In this document: positions 8,360 through 15,533 of the stretch, one piece after another | Position numbering within the stretch: position 1 is the stretch's first letter | Layout: each line of letters starts with the position of its first letter | Assembly: GCF_000447295.1 (NCBI RefSeq) | Contig: NZ_ALVX01000008.1 | Span: 1-32,884, forward strand | Direction of reading: 5' to 3' | Length of the DNA: 32,884 nucleotides | Origin: Fischerella sp. PCC 9431 | GTDB taxonomy: Bacteria > Cyanobacteriota > Cyanobacteriia > Cyanobacteriales > Nostocaceae | Made by a program: the position numbers and the translations under genes | The notes under the pieces: generated by a model | Told to the model about the DNA's origin: nothing | The model's input: the letters and a program-made list of their open reading frames with translations, nothing else | The model's database searches: none

Positions 8360-9874
8360 GTGATCCGCGATAAATTACCCCAATATTTACAATCTGAAAA
8401 AGCATTATCTGTATCAGAAACGTCAGATAATATAGATAATTCAGACTTGTTTGAAGCTATTTTTAATGAAGTCTTGTATAGGACGATTGATTCGATAGTT
8501 TCAGGAAAACATAAAATTGATGAAAATAACCTGCCAAATTCCTATAATATAATAAATAACAATCTTCAAGGCTATAGAGATAGCCAACAAAACTCATTAT
8601 TTAAATCACAACCATTTGAGGCGATTCCTACAGCAGCGCTTATGCTTTCAAGCATTAACTCTCAAATCAAAAAAGAAGAGTCGTGGCAAAAAAATGAAGA
8701 AGGGGTAGCAGTTTCACAGCACAGAGCTAAAGGCAATCCCCAAAATTATATTGAGCATTATATTAGTACTCCTGGTGATATAACATTACTCCCTTGGAAT
8801 GAAGCCCAACAGATTATCGATAAATTTGGGTTTACTAGTGCCAAACTGCATTTAATATTGGCTGCCTATACAATGGAGCAGGAAAAACCTTGGGAGAGTT
8901 TATTTACTGTAAAAGGCAGTGATTTGATAGAAAAAATTGGTTGGGATAAGCGAACTGATTTACCCAAATATCAAAAGCTTTTAGAAATAGCAAAAACCGC
9001 GTTTGCATTGGATTGTTTGTTAGTTAAAACAGTATGGATAGAAGGTAGAAATAGAAAAGGTGGTATAAATGCTAGTACCCCTGTTGGTCGCATGTGGAAC
9101 ATTACGATTGTGCCATATGGTCAGGTAAATACATCTGGAAAAATAGAAGAGCCATCGGAAGTTCAGATAATTGTTCAACCAGGTACTTGGACTAAATACT
9201 TTTTAAACAAAGCGGGAGCCGAATCGCGGGAAGCTTTATATCAGTTTGGCTACTTAGCCCAGAATGTCTTAAAAATTGACCCCTATCATGAAGAATTCAC
9301 GCTAAGGTTGGCTATATATTTGACATTGGATAGTCGGGTTCGCCTTGATGGAAAATATAAAGTAGAAGAGCTTTTAGAAATTGTATTGCCCAAAACAGAA
9401 ATAGATAAAGCTTTATCAAACTTTCGTAGAGCCTACGACCTAAAGCAGCGTTGGGATAACGCTTTGAAGTATCTGCATAATCTGGGCTGGCAAATTGCGT
9501 TTGACCCAGAAACATACCCTGAATGGCTAAGACCAGAATATACGCAAAAACAGCCTAGAGGCTACTTTAAAAAACTACTGGATGCCAAGCTTACCATCAA
9601 ACCCCCACATCCTATTCCTGAACTAATAGCATCCAAAGTTAAGCCAAAGGTACAACAATTACAGCCTAAAGCAAAGGATACAACGCCAGAAGACATTAGA
9701 TTGACTGGCAGCCAAGTGAGGGAAGCGCGTATTGCCAAGGGGTGGCCACAGACTAAATTAGCTGGTTTTTTGGGTGTATCCCAAAAGTTCATCTCACTAG
9801 TTGAACAAGGTAAACGCCCCCTCAGTCTACAACAAGCTGCCTATGTCCGCATCCTCTTAGATATAAAAATGTAA
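8360..9874 (+). CDS. Replication-initiator-like protein with C-terminal XRE helix-turn-helix
   Basis: The first usable start is GTG 8360 (504 aa). Residues about 135-360 look like winged-helix-type domains (FTSAKLHLILAAYTMEQ, SDLIEKIGWDKRTDLPKYQKLLEIAKTA). Residues about 448-504 are a classic XRE helix-turn-helix (GSQVREARIAKGWPQTKLAGFLGVSQKFISLVEQGKRPLS; shown in pieces: REARIAKGW, KLAGFLGVSQKFI, LVEQGKRPLS). A frame from ATG 8267 reads 23 codons in phase into this gene but is cut by TAA at 8336-8338, exactly where ILL-[stop]-IQDNVRQV would read smoothly with Gln, so the N-terminus is probably shortened by a nonsense change. It is followed directly by a terminator and long direct repeats. 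The plasmid Rep role is inferred from this context and the general fold pattern. Confidence 0.7.
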   Translation: MIRDKLPQYLQSEKALSVSETSDNIDNSDLFEAIFNEVLYRTIDSIVSGKHKIDENNLPNSYNIINNNLQGYRDSQQNSLFKSQPFEAIPTAALMLSSINSQIKKEESWQKNEEGVAVSQHRAKGNPQNYIEHYISTPGDITLLPWNEAQQIIDKFGFTSAKLHLILAAYTMEQEKPWESLFTVKGSDLIEKIGWDKRTDLPKYQKLLEIAKTAFALDCLLVKTVWIEGRNRKGGINASTPVGRMWNITIVPYGQVNTSGKIEEPSEVQIIVQPGTWTKYFLNKAGAESREALYQFGYLAQNVLKIDPYHEEFTLRLAIYLTLDSRVRLDGKYKVEELLEIVLPKTEIDKALSNFRRAYDLKQRWDNALKYLHNLGWQIAFDPETYPEWLRPEYTQKQPRGYFKKLLDAKLTIKPPHPIPELIASKVKPKVQQLQPKAKDTTPEDIRLTGSQVREARIAKGWPQTKLAGFLGVSQKFISLVEQGKRPLSLQQAAYVRILLDIKM

Positions 9875-9900
9875 GTATTAATACTTAATAAGTCTTGACC

Positions 9901-9936
9901 ACCAGTCGGCTATCAACTTCAGGCGGCTGGTTTTTG
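9901..9936 (+). terminator. Rho-independent terminator after the Rep-like gene
   Basis: ACCAGTCG (9901-9908) pairs with CGGCTGGT (9924-9931), with one G-U pair and a 15-nt loop, and a run of five T starts at 9931. It begins 26 bp after the stop codon. A 14-bp perfect palindrome AAGTATTAATACTT (9873-9886) overlaps the stop. Confidence 0.65.
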
Positions 9937-10156
9937 TTCTAGTTTAGTTCTAGGGAAAATTTAGTTCTAGGGAAAAAAGTTGAAAAAATTGGCTTTAAAG
10001 CTTTGTCCAGTATAGCTTTGAGCGTTAGAACAAAGTCTCTAATGGTTTTTGTTCTAGTTTAGTTCTAGGAAAAATTTAGTTCTAAAGAAAAAAGTTGAAA
10101 AAATTGGCTTTAAAGCTTTGTCCAGTATAGCTTTGAGCGTTAGAACAAAGTCTCTA
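9929..10156. repeat. Two 113-bp direct repeats, candidate origin region
   Basis: Copies at 9929-10041 and 10044-10156 differ at only three positions. Each unit is A/T-rich, starts with TTTGTTCTA and ends with its complement TAGAACAAA. In the first copy, a 17-bp tandem pair TTTAGTTCTAGGGAAAA occupies 9943-9959 and 9960-9976. The position right after a Rep-like gene and the A/T content fit a replication origin or copy-control region; that function is inference. Confidence 0.85.
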
Positions 10157-10192
10157 GAATCCCCGGATAAAAACTCTAGTATCCCCGGATAA
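10152..10192. repeat. Iteron-like pair, 22-bp spacing
   Basis: CTCTAGWATCCCCGGATAA occurs at 10152-10170 and 10174-10192, in direct orientation at a 22-bp period, which is two helical turns and the usual iteron spacing. It directly abuts the 113-bp repeats and overlaps their last bases. Two copies are few for a classical iteron array. Binding by the upstream XRE-tailed protein is a reasonable guess. Confidence 0.6.
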
Positions 10193-10766
10193 TCTGTCGC
10201 TATAACCCTTGCTAAATAAGGATTTTTTTCTTCGGAGAAGATAGATCAGTTTTCAAACACCGTTCTTGCGGATATGGCATGATATTGCAATATTACTTAT
10301 GCGACTGTCTGCCGAGGGGGCAAATCACGTTTCTGAGTGCTTTTTTGTACACTTGCCAAATACTTCGTATTTGGTAACGTCGGTGGCAGCGTCAGATAGT
10401 CAAAAACAAAGGACTGCATTTACCAAAGAATTTGTGTGTGGCGTACTCCACGCCTAACGCAACGCGAAAAGACGTGGCTTATTGAGAGTGTCTGTCTCTT
10501 GATTGGTCAACTTTAGTTGATTGGTCAGACTCAGCAATATAAACAAACCCGCTATAACAACTCAGTTATTGCGAAAAATTGCCAGTCTTCACCCTACCTT
10601 TCCAGGTTGAAACAGGAAATAAACGCCAAAGTCCAGATTTGTATAGTCATGGGTAGCTTTGGGTAAGTTTTATGTAACGGTTCAGCCTGCTGCTCAAGTT
10701 CCCCCATACGACTAACCGCTACGCGGTATGGTCGCAGTACCTCGGAGATTCGTAATGGATATAAAG

Positions 10767-10968
10767 ATGAAACTGCCGGATAAATTCAATCAACAGTTAT
10801 GTCAATTGCAAAAAAAAAAGCTGGGTAGCTCGCTAGGTGCTTGGTCTAAATAATTAAAGACTACAAAAGCCTGGAATGAGACCGCGAAGCGATTATCAGT
10901 CGCCTCAGCACATAGTTGGGAGCTAACCAACCCAACAATAACAATGTTAAATTCTATGTTTCTATTCT
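10767..10968 (+). pseudogene. Decayed small reading frame
   Basis: ATG 10767 opens a 28-codon frame (MKLPDKFNQQLCQLQKKK...) with a run of ten A, which ends at TAA 10851. The same frame continues after the stop for about 38 further codons (LKTTKAWNETAKRLSVASAH...) to a TAG at 10966-10968. The first 18-20 bases recur with two changes at about 30484-30503 (ATGAAACTGCTGGATAAA), again leading nowhere. I recognise no family. Confidence 0.25.
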
Positions 10969-11044
10969 AGGCTATGAGTCTCTTATGACCAACAATTAGG
11001 CATTAAACCAAAAGATAGCTGTAAAATTCTGCAATTAGGCTCTG

Positions 11045-11067
11045 AAACCCTTGTGCAACAAGGTTTT
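11045..11067. terminator. Terminator-like hairpin
   Basis: AAACCCTTGT (11045-11054) pairs with ACAAGGTTTT (11058-11067) at nine of ten positions around a GCA loop, with A-rich and T-rich outer arms on the two strands. No intact gene precedes it. Confidence 0.3.
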
Positions 11068-11216
11068 GATCAAAAAGCTAGTTCTTACTAAAGAACCGCG
11101 AACAACGAAAAATCAGGGTTTTTAAGCCCAACAGCAGTTTTTTACATACACAGAGGCTTGATGCCAACTAGCGGCTACCCGATGACCTTTCAAAGAGTCC
11201 ATCGAGGTAGTCAGTT

Positions 11217-13532
11217 ATGTTTTTACCTGAAAATTCAAACAATTTCGCTCCTTCAAACTTTCCGCACTTTCCTTCAAAAAAACTCAAACCCCACCTGCCA
11301 GCCGACAGTGTGGGCAAACGCTACGTAGAATACTTCTGGCATCCTTGGAGTGCGATAGTCGCCCCCGTACCCGCTTGCATCTCCAAACCAGCGTGGCGCA
11401 CCATCGACTACTACCTCCAGCCATCCCAGTTGTGGAAATTGCATCAAAATAGCAAACAGCTAGTTGGCATCCGCTTTGGTTCCACTACCCGTTACGCCAT
11501 AATCGACCTCGACAAGGGTGGCGACTACCACAACAATGAATCCGTAAATCGCATACTAGCCGCTCTAGAAGACATCGGCATAGTCGATATTATCCCCATA
11601 CAATCCAGCTATAGCGGTGGTTATCACCTGATCATCACCTTTGAAAAACAATTACCCACCTTCAACCTAGCCTGCGCCCTAGAATACGCCCTAACAGACG
11701 CAGGATTTATCCCAAGAAAAGGACACCTAGAAATATTCCCCAACGTCAAACCTTGGAGTGAAAATTGCATAATTAACTACAATGCCATCCGCTGCCCCAT
11801 GCAACCAGGAAGCGGTGCATTAATCCTCGACTCGGATCTCCAACCCATCAGCGACTCGATAAGCACCTTCCTCGACCATTGCGACCATATTGCCCGTCGC
11901 CAAAACTTAACAAAACTTAAATACGCCTGCCAAAAAGCCAGAAAGCGCCATAAACGAGAAAGAAATCGCAAGCAAATATCCCCCGATGTCGAAGAATGGC
12001 GTGCCGACTGGGAAGAAATCATCGCTGCCGGGTGGACGGGACGAGGACAAACAAACACCCTCCTACAAATCCTTGTAGGCTACGGAATCGTCTTTAAGGA
12101 CTTAGAAGGCGAAGCATTAGTTAAATACGCCGTAGAGACCGCGATAAACGCCCCTGGTTACACGCAATATTGCCGCCACCAACACGAAATCGAAAAGCGG
12201 GTAAGAGATTGGGTCAACTGCACAATACGGCATCAATGGTACACCCCATATGCCAGTTATCCAGCCCGTCCATTGGGGACATTTGGCAACACCTTCGCCG
12301 AAGTCATAGCAGTCATTAGGAAGAAAATAAAAACCAAAGACAACGTAATTCCATTTGACCAACGCAAACACCAGAGCGAACAGCGCAGCCTACAAGCCCA
12401 AAGACGCATTAAGTGGGCAGTACAAACCATCGAATGGGAAACAGGCTTACCAGAGGGAGCTAAAGCCAGAGCCAAACAAATATGTGACGAGTGCAAACGT
12501 CAGTTTGGTAAATCTCTGAGCCTACAGACCCTACATAAATACAAACATTTGTGGCATCCCCAATGGTACATCACTGACCCCTGGGCAGAAAATAGCTCAA
12601 ACACTTGCCAAATGGATAGATACAGGTGTTTAGTCGAAAAAGAAGCCACTGAAAAAAAACAAAACGCCCAGAACCCTTGTCAAATCGAAGGATACACCTT
12701 TCCCCCCTATATGAAGGTTTTGTGTTTACCTCCTGCTGCTACAGCCCCCCAAGGGCTGGAGTCAGCAGAGGTTATTGAACAAACCTCGGTTTGTCATGAG
12801 GACTCAGGTGTAACCCAGCCTGTTGAAAATGTTGAATTAATAAATTTTTCTAATAATGCTGAAATTAATTCAAATAAACTCAGCAATCAATTAGATAATT
12901 CAGTTCATACAGATATTTTACAATCAAATGAACTCAATTCTCATCAGGATTTTATATACCCTTGTAGCTCCGGCGCGTCGCCAAAAAGCGATAATCAAAA
13001 CTTATCAATAGCAGGGTATAACGGGCTAGGTGTAGTTTCGACACCAGCTAAAGTGACAGCAGAATCATCACTCCAAAGTGCCAACAATGGCTTGCAGGGT
13101 GCATCGCAGGGTGATTTGACACCAGCTAGAGTGGCACCAGAACCACAACAGGAAATTGCCAATAATGGGCGGCAGAATGCATCGGAGGGTGATTTGACAC
13201 CTGATGTGGTTCCACCAGAGCGACCACTCCAAAGTGCCAACAACGAGTTGCAGGGCGCATCTCTAGGAGATTCGACTGCTGATAGTTCTTCAAGCATCGA
13301 GGAACTCAAGCGAATGACAAAACTGCGGCTAATGGCAACAACCCATGCTAGGAGTAAGGTGCGACAATACTGCGTGATTGTAGGGCGAATCATCAGTGCT
13401 TCTGAGCGATCGCGCCTGGAGATGATTGCCAAAATGCAATTTTACCTCGATTCGGGATGCTCTGTGCTGGTTGCAGAGGCACAGGCGTGGGCAGCTGCCA
13501 ATCCAGGGTGCTTGCCATTCAGTTCCGAGTAA
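11217..13532 (+). CDS. Primase-polymerase (AEP superfamily)-like plasmid replication protein
   Basis: The protein has 771 aa. Residues about 35-220 match archaeo-eukaryotic primase motifs in order: YAIIDLDKGG with Asp97 and Asp99 as the metal ligands, SSYSGGYHLIITF with His137 (sGGxH motif), and IRCPMQPGSG at 191-200 (R-x-P motif). Residues about 260-345 resemble the PriCT-like helical region that follows such primases (WTGRGQTNTLLQILVGYGI). Residues about 395-460 may be another DNA-binding module. The C-terminal third is low complexity with three 26-aa repeats (separate entry), then a charged helical tail. A good Shine-Dalgarno (GAGGT, 11204-11208) sits 8 nt before ATG 11217 and fixes the start. 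With the upstream Rep-like gene and downstream parAB it likely primes plasmid replication. The catalytic motifs are visible; the plasmid role is inferred. Confidence 0.75.
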   Translation: MFLPENSNNFAPSNFPHFPSKKLKPHLPADSVGKRYVEYFWHPWSAIVAPVPACISKPAWRTIDYYLQPSQLWKLHQNSKQLVGIRFGSTTRYAIIDLDKGGDYHNNESVNRILAALEDIGIVDIIPIQSSYSGGYHLIITFEKQLPTFNLACALEYALTDAGFIPRKGHLEIFPNVKPWSENCIINYNAIRCPMQPGSGALILDSDLQPISDSISTFLDHCDHIARRQNLTKLKYACQKARKRHKRERNRKQISPDVEEWRADWEEIIAAGWTGRGQTNTLLQILVGYGIVFKDLEGEALVKYAVETAINAPGYTQYCRHQHEIEKRVRDWVNCTIRHQWYTPYASYPARPLGTFGNTFAEVIAVIRKKIKTKDNVIPFDQRKHQSEQRSLQAQRRIKWAVQTIEWETGLPEGAKARAKQICDECKRQFGKSLSLQTLHKYKHLWHPQWYITDPWAENSSNTCQMDRYRCLVEKEATEKKQNAQNPCQIEGYTFPPYMKVLCLPPAATAPQGLESAEVIEQTSVCHEDSGVTQPVENVELINFSNNAEINSNKLSNQLDNSVHTDILQSNELNSHQDFIYPCSSGASPKSDNQNLSIAGYNGLGVVSTPAKVTAESSLQSANNGLQGASQGDLTPARVAPEPQQEIANNGRQNASEGDLTPDVVPPERPLQSANNELQGASLGDSTADSSSSIEELKRMTKLRLMATTHARSKVRQYCVIVGRIISASERSRLEMIAKMQFYLDSGCSVLVAEAQAWAAANPGCLPFSSE
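13041..13274 (+). repeat. Three 78-bp in-frame tandem repeats in the primase-like gene
   Basis: Units at 13041-13118, 13119-13196 and 13197-13274 encode 26-residue repeats (residues 609-634, 635-660, 661-686) of the pattern TPAxV...SANNGLQGASxGDL. They are diverged from each other at DNA level, so the amplification is not recent. They form part of a disordered linker between the primase part and the C-terminal tail. Confidence 0.8.
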
Positions 13533-13583
13533 GCGGTTCGACCACGGGTTGCCAAACTTCAACTCCAAACTGAATTTAAAAAC

Positions 13584-13637
13584 AAATAGGTACTAAACGG
13601 CTTTCCAGTACCTATTTAATAGGTACTGTACCTATTT
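13584..13637. promoter_or_regulatory. Four alternating copies of AAATAGGTAC, hairpin-forming
   Basis: AAATAGGTAC lies at 13584-13593, its complement GTACCTATTT at 13608-13617, a nine-base copy AATAGGTAC at 13618-13626 and the complement again at 13628-13637. The central pair forms a perfect hairpin CAGTACCTAT-TTA-ATAGGTACTG (13606-13628). It sits 50-105 bp after the primase-like gene, between it and the recombinase gene. It could be a terminator, an operator array or a recombination site. The motif AGTACCTATT recurs at 27871-27880 in the promoter region of the WYL gene. Confidence 0.5.
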
Positions 13638-13747
13638 CTTCCGCCAGCGCGCATCCGGGCCTCGCCCCAAACATTCCAGTCGCCCCAAAGTACGAGAGCG
13701 AAAAATTTCAGGGGAGATGGGCAAAAATTGAACAAGGGTTCTCAAGA

Positions 13748-14251
13748 TTAATCATCCCAAAGTCCCTGAAACTTGGTAGATGCAAGTTCAGTGTAACGAA
13801 TAGTATGCTGTATATTTTTATGCCCCAAGTAACTCTGAATTGTCCGAGTGTCAGTACCTCGATTAGCCAAATAATAACCCGTTCCATGTCGTAGCATATG
13901 AGCATGAACAGGGAAAGATAGACCAGCTAACTCACCAGCCCGTTCAACAATTCCACTGACAGTATCAAATGCTAATGGCCCATGTCGAGAAGACTGGAAA
14001 ACGTAGAGACTAGCAGGATAATCTCTTTGAAGCTTGCAGAGAGAACGAATTTCCTCAGAGTAAAGAGGATGAGTAGATGGAGTACCTTTTTTAACCCGTT
14101 TCACGTAAATTGTGCCACCATTCCAATCTATTTGTTCCCAGCGCAGAGATGCCACCTCTGCCACTCGCAATCCGTGGCGATAGATTAACAAAATTAGGGT
14201 TGAGTCTCGATGAGCATGGCGACCCTTGGATTTTTTGATAGCTGACCGCAT
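13748..14251 (-). CDS. Small tyrosine recombinase (FimB-like), N-terminus eroded
   Basis: This is about 167 aa from ATG 14251 (one residue longer from TTG 14254). All catalytic residues are present: Arg in YRHGLRVAEVASL (R30, counted from the TTG), H119-x-x-R122 in AHMLRHG, H145 in YLGH and Tyr154 in TIRYTEL. It consists of the catalytic domain only, as in FimB/FimE-type inverting recombinases. Directly upstream in frame the sequence reads PEEVEL, the usual family start region, but is preceded by a TGA where a Leu-Thr pair is expected. A strong AGGAGG (complement of 14279-14284) lies in front of that TGA, 28 nt from ATG 14251, so the original start has been lost. The gene may be weakly expressed or a pseudogene. 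Confidence 0.75.
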   Translation of the reverse strand: MRSAIKKSKGRHAHRDSTLILLIYRHGLRVAEVASLRWEQIDWNGGTIYVKRVKKGTPSTHPLYSEEIRSLCKLQRDYPASLYVFQSSRHGPLAFDTVSGIVERAGELAGLSFPVHAHMLRHGTGYYLANRGTDTRTIQSYLGHKNIQHTIRYTELASTKFQGLWDD

Positions 14252-14305
14252 CAACTCAACTTCTTCTGGTCACAGTCTCCTCCTATTTAAAAATGGCGGA
14301 GCCTA

Positions 14306-14330
14306 GCACAGCACCCTTAAGGTGCTGTGC
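14306..14330. repeat. Perfect 10-bp hairpin
   Basis: GCACAGCACC (14306-14315), loop CTTAA, GGTGCTGTGC (14321-14330). It replaces the continuation of the pRiA4b ORF-3 remnant, which breaks off at this point, and lies upstream of the recombinase gene. It may be the end of an inserted repeat element or a terminator. Confidence 0.5.
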
Positions 14331-14432
14331 CACCACAGTTCTCTGGGGGACAAACACCTTTACCGCCAGTGCAGATTGGGTAAGTTTGCTTGGGATCTGG
14401 AGTAAGTATTGCTTCTACTCTGATTTGATGCC
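14321..14432 (-). pseudogene. Remnant of plasmid pRiA4b ORF-3-family protein
   Basis: The minus strand reads HQIRVEAILTPDPKQ then TYPICTGGKGVCPPENCGG, which matches the family core Y-P-x-C-x-x-G-x-x-x-C-P-P-E-D-x-G-G preceded by an ILxPDP segment. The match stops abruptly at the 14306-14330 hairpin on one side and about 20 bp before the 14451-14564 inverted-repeat element on the other. Only about 35 residues of a protein usually several hundred residues long survive, so it is a fragment. Identification rests on my memory of the motif. Confidence 0.5.
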
Positions 14433-14450
14433 TAGAATTTTTATCACCAA

Positions 14451-14564
14451 GAGCCGGACATGACAGAGGCGTAGGGGCGGGCTGCGGCGAAATTTTTTCT
14501 GGGTGATGGTTGTTTGAAGAAGCAGCCCGCAACTGCCTCTGGCAAGCGTAGCGGTGTCCGGCTC
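14451..14564. mobile_element. MITE-like 114-bp inverted-repeat element
   Basis: The ends GAGCCGGACA (14451-14460) and TGTCCGGCTC (14555-14564) are perfect 10-bp inverted repeats. Inside, AGAGGC pairs with GCCTCT and GCGGGCTGC (14477-14485) pairs exactly with GCAGCCCGC (14522-14530), leaving an A/T-rich 36-nt loop. There is no coding capacity. This is the structure of a non-autonomous miniature element or a long cyanobacterial hairpin repeat. I see no clear target duplication. Confidence 0.55.
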
Positions 14565-14777
14565 GTCTAGATATCAGGCAGCTATTCTCTATAAAAAGGG
14601 TAATATCTATCAAAACACCATTCTCCTTGATGCCAGCGTCCGAACTGATTGAATCGGCTATAACCTATATCATCATAATTTTAAATAAAACAGCAGTCCC
14701 GAACAAAAATAAACAGCGCCAATTGACGTATCACCAGTTATCTTTATTTGTAATGGGGCAGGTCTTTAAATTAACTT
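14565..14777. promoter_or_regulatory. Upstream region of parA
   Basis: No gene is seen here. A TTGACG (14723-14728) followed after 16 nt by TATTTG (14745-14750) is a weak candidate promoter for parAB. The minus strand has an AAGGAG followed by ATG and only two further codons before a stop. Confidence 0.25.
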
Positions 14778-15533
14778 ATGAGCCGAATCATCGCAGTCTT
14801 TAACCAGGCGGGGGGAGTCGCCAAAACCACCCTTACCCAGAACCTGGGCTACCACCTAGCACAGCTGGGTCATCGTGTCCTGCTCATCGACATGGACCCC
14901 CAAGCCAGTTTAACTATTTTTATGGGCTTGGTTCCAAGAGAATTAGAGCAAACTGTCCACAGTGCCATAGTGGAGGAACAACCCCTGCCAATTCATGAGG
15001 GAATTTATGGCATGGATTTAGCTCCTGCCAATATCTCTCTCAGTACAGCAGAAATGCAATTGGTTAGTGCTTCCATGCGTGATTTCCGCCTTAAAGAAGC
15101 TATCGAACCAATTGAAGACGATTACGATTTTATATTAATAGATTGTCCTCCCAGCTTAGGGCTGTTAAGTTACATCTCACTTGTAGCCGCCACTCACGTT
15201 CTCGTCCCTCTGGAAACCCATTTCAAAGCCTTTGAGGGAACAGGCGAACTATTAAAAACGGTGGCGACAGTCCGCAACAAACCCAACCGTAAACTGCAAA
15301 TAGCTGGGTTTGTCCCGACAAAATACGATGCCCGCAACTCCCAGGACACTCGTACCTTAGCAGCCATCACCGAACAACTAGCTCTAGCCGGAATGGTCTT
15401 TGCCCCGATTCCTCGCTCTACCGCTTTTGTTGATGCATCAGAAGAGCGAATGCCACTTGCGGTTTACGAACCAAAACACCCATCTGTTGAAGTCTTGAAA
15501 AAAATAGCTGTTAGCTTAGAATCCTTAACATGA
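14778..15533 (+). CDS. parA: ParA partition ATPase
   Basis: This is a 251-aa P-loop ATPase for plasmid segregation. Walker A is NQAGGVAKTT (9-18), Walker A' LLIDMDPQ has Asp38 and Asp40, and Walker B is FILIDCPPS with Asp122. The residue normally filled by the signature Lys of deviant Walker A motifs (KGGxGKT) is Ala11 here; the NQAGGVAKTT form is one I associate with cyanobacterial ParA proteins. There is no N-terminal helix-turn-helix, so it is the small type Ib-like form in size but is paired with a full ParB. It overlaps parB by 4 nt (ATGA), indicating translational coupling. Shine-Dalgarno is weak (AGG about 15 nt upstream). Confidence 0.92.
   Translation: MSRIIAVFNQAGGVAKTTLTQNLGYHLAQLGHRVLLIDMDPQASLTIFMGLVPRELEQTVHSAIVEEQPLPIHEGIYGMDLAPANISLSTAEMQLVSASMRDFRLKEAIEPIEDDYDFILIDCPPSLGLLSYISLVAATHVLVPLETHFKAFEGTGELLKTVATVRNKPNRKLQIAGFVPTKYDARNSQDTRTLAAITEQLALAGMVFAPIPRSTAFVDASEERMPLAVYEPKHPSVEVLKKIAVSLESLT

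Larger units (their letters stand above)
10193..11216. other. 1-kb region without an intact gene; small repeats and hairpins
   Basis: No convincing intact reading frame is present. It contains a hairpin CCAAATAC-TTC-GTATTTGG (10356-10374), a direct repeat TTGATTGGTCA at 10499-10509 and 10517-10527 (18-bp period), a hairpin around CCGC-TAC-GCGG (10716-10726) nested between CCATAC and GTATGG, a decayed small reading frame (10767-10968), and a terminator-like hairpin at 11045-11067. It may belong to the replication control region of the plasmid. Confidence 0.5.

Noticed and set aside
10266-10457. 63-aa plus-strand frame
   Set aside because: It crosses an intergenic hairpin repeat (10356-10374), has no Shine-Dalgarno and no protein-like pattern.
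14317-14613. Complete 98-aa minus-strand gene
   Set aside because: Its middle is the MITE-like element and only its end matches the pRiA4b core, so I treat it as a remnant plus repeat, not one gene.
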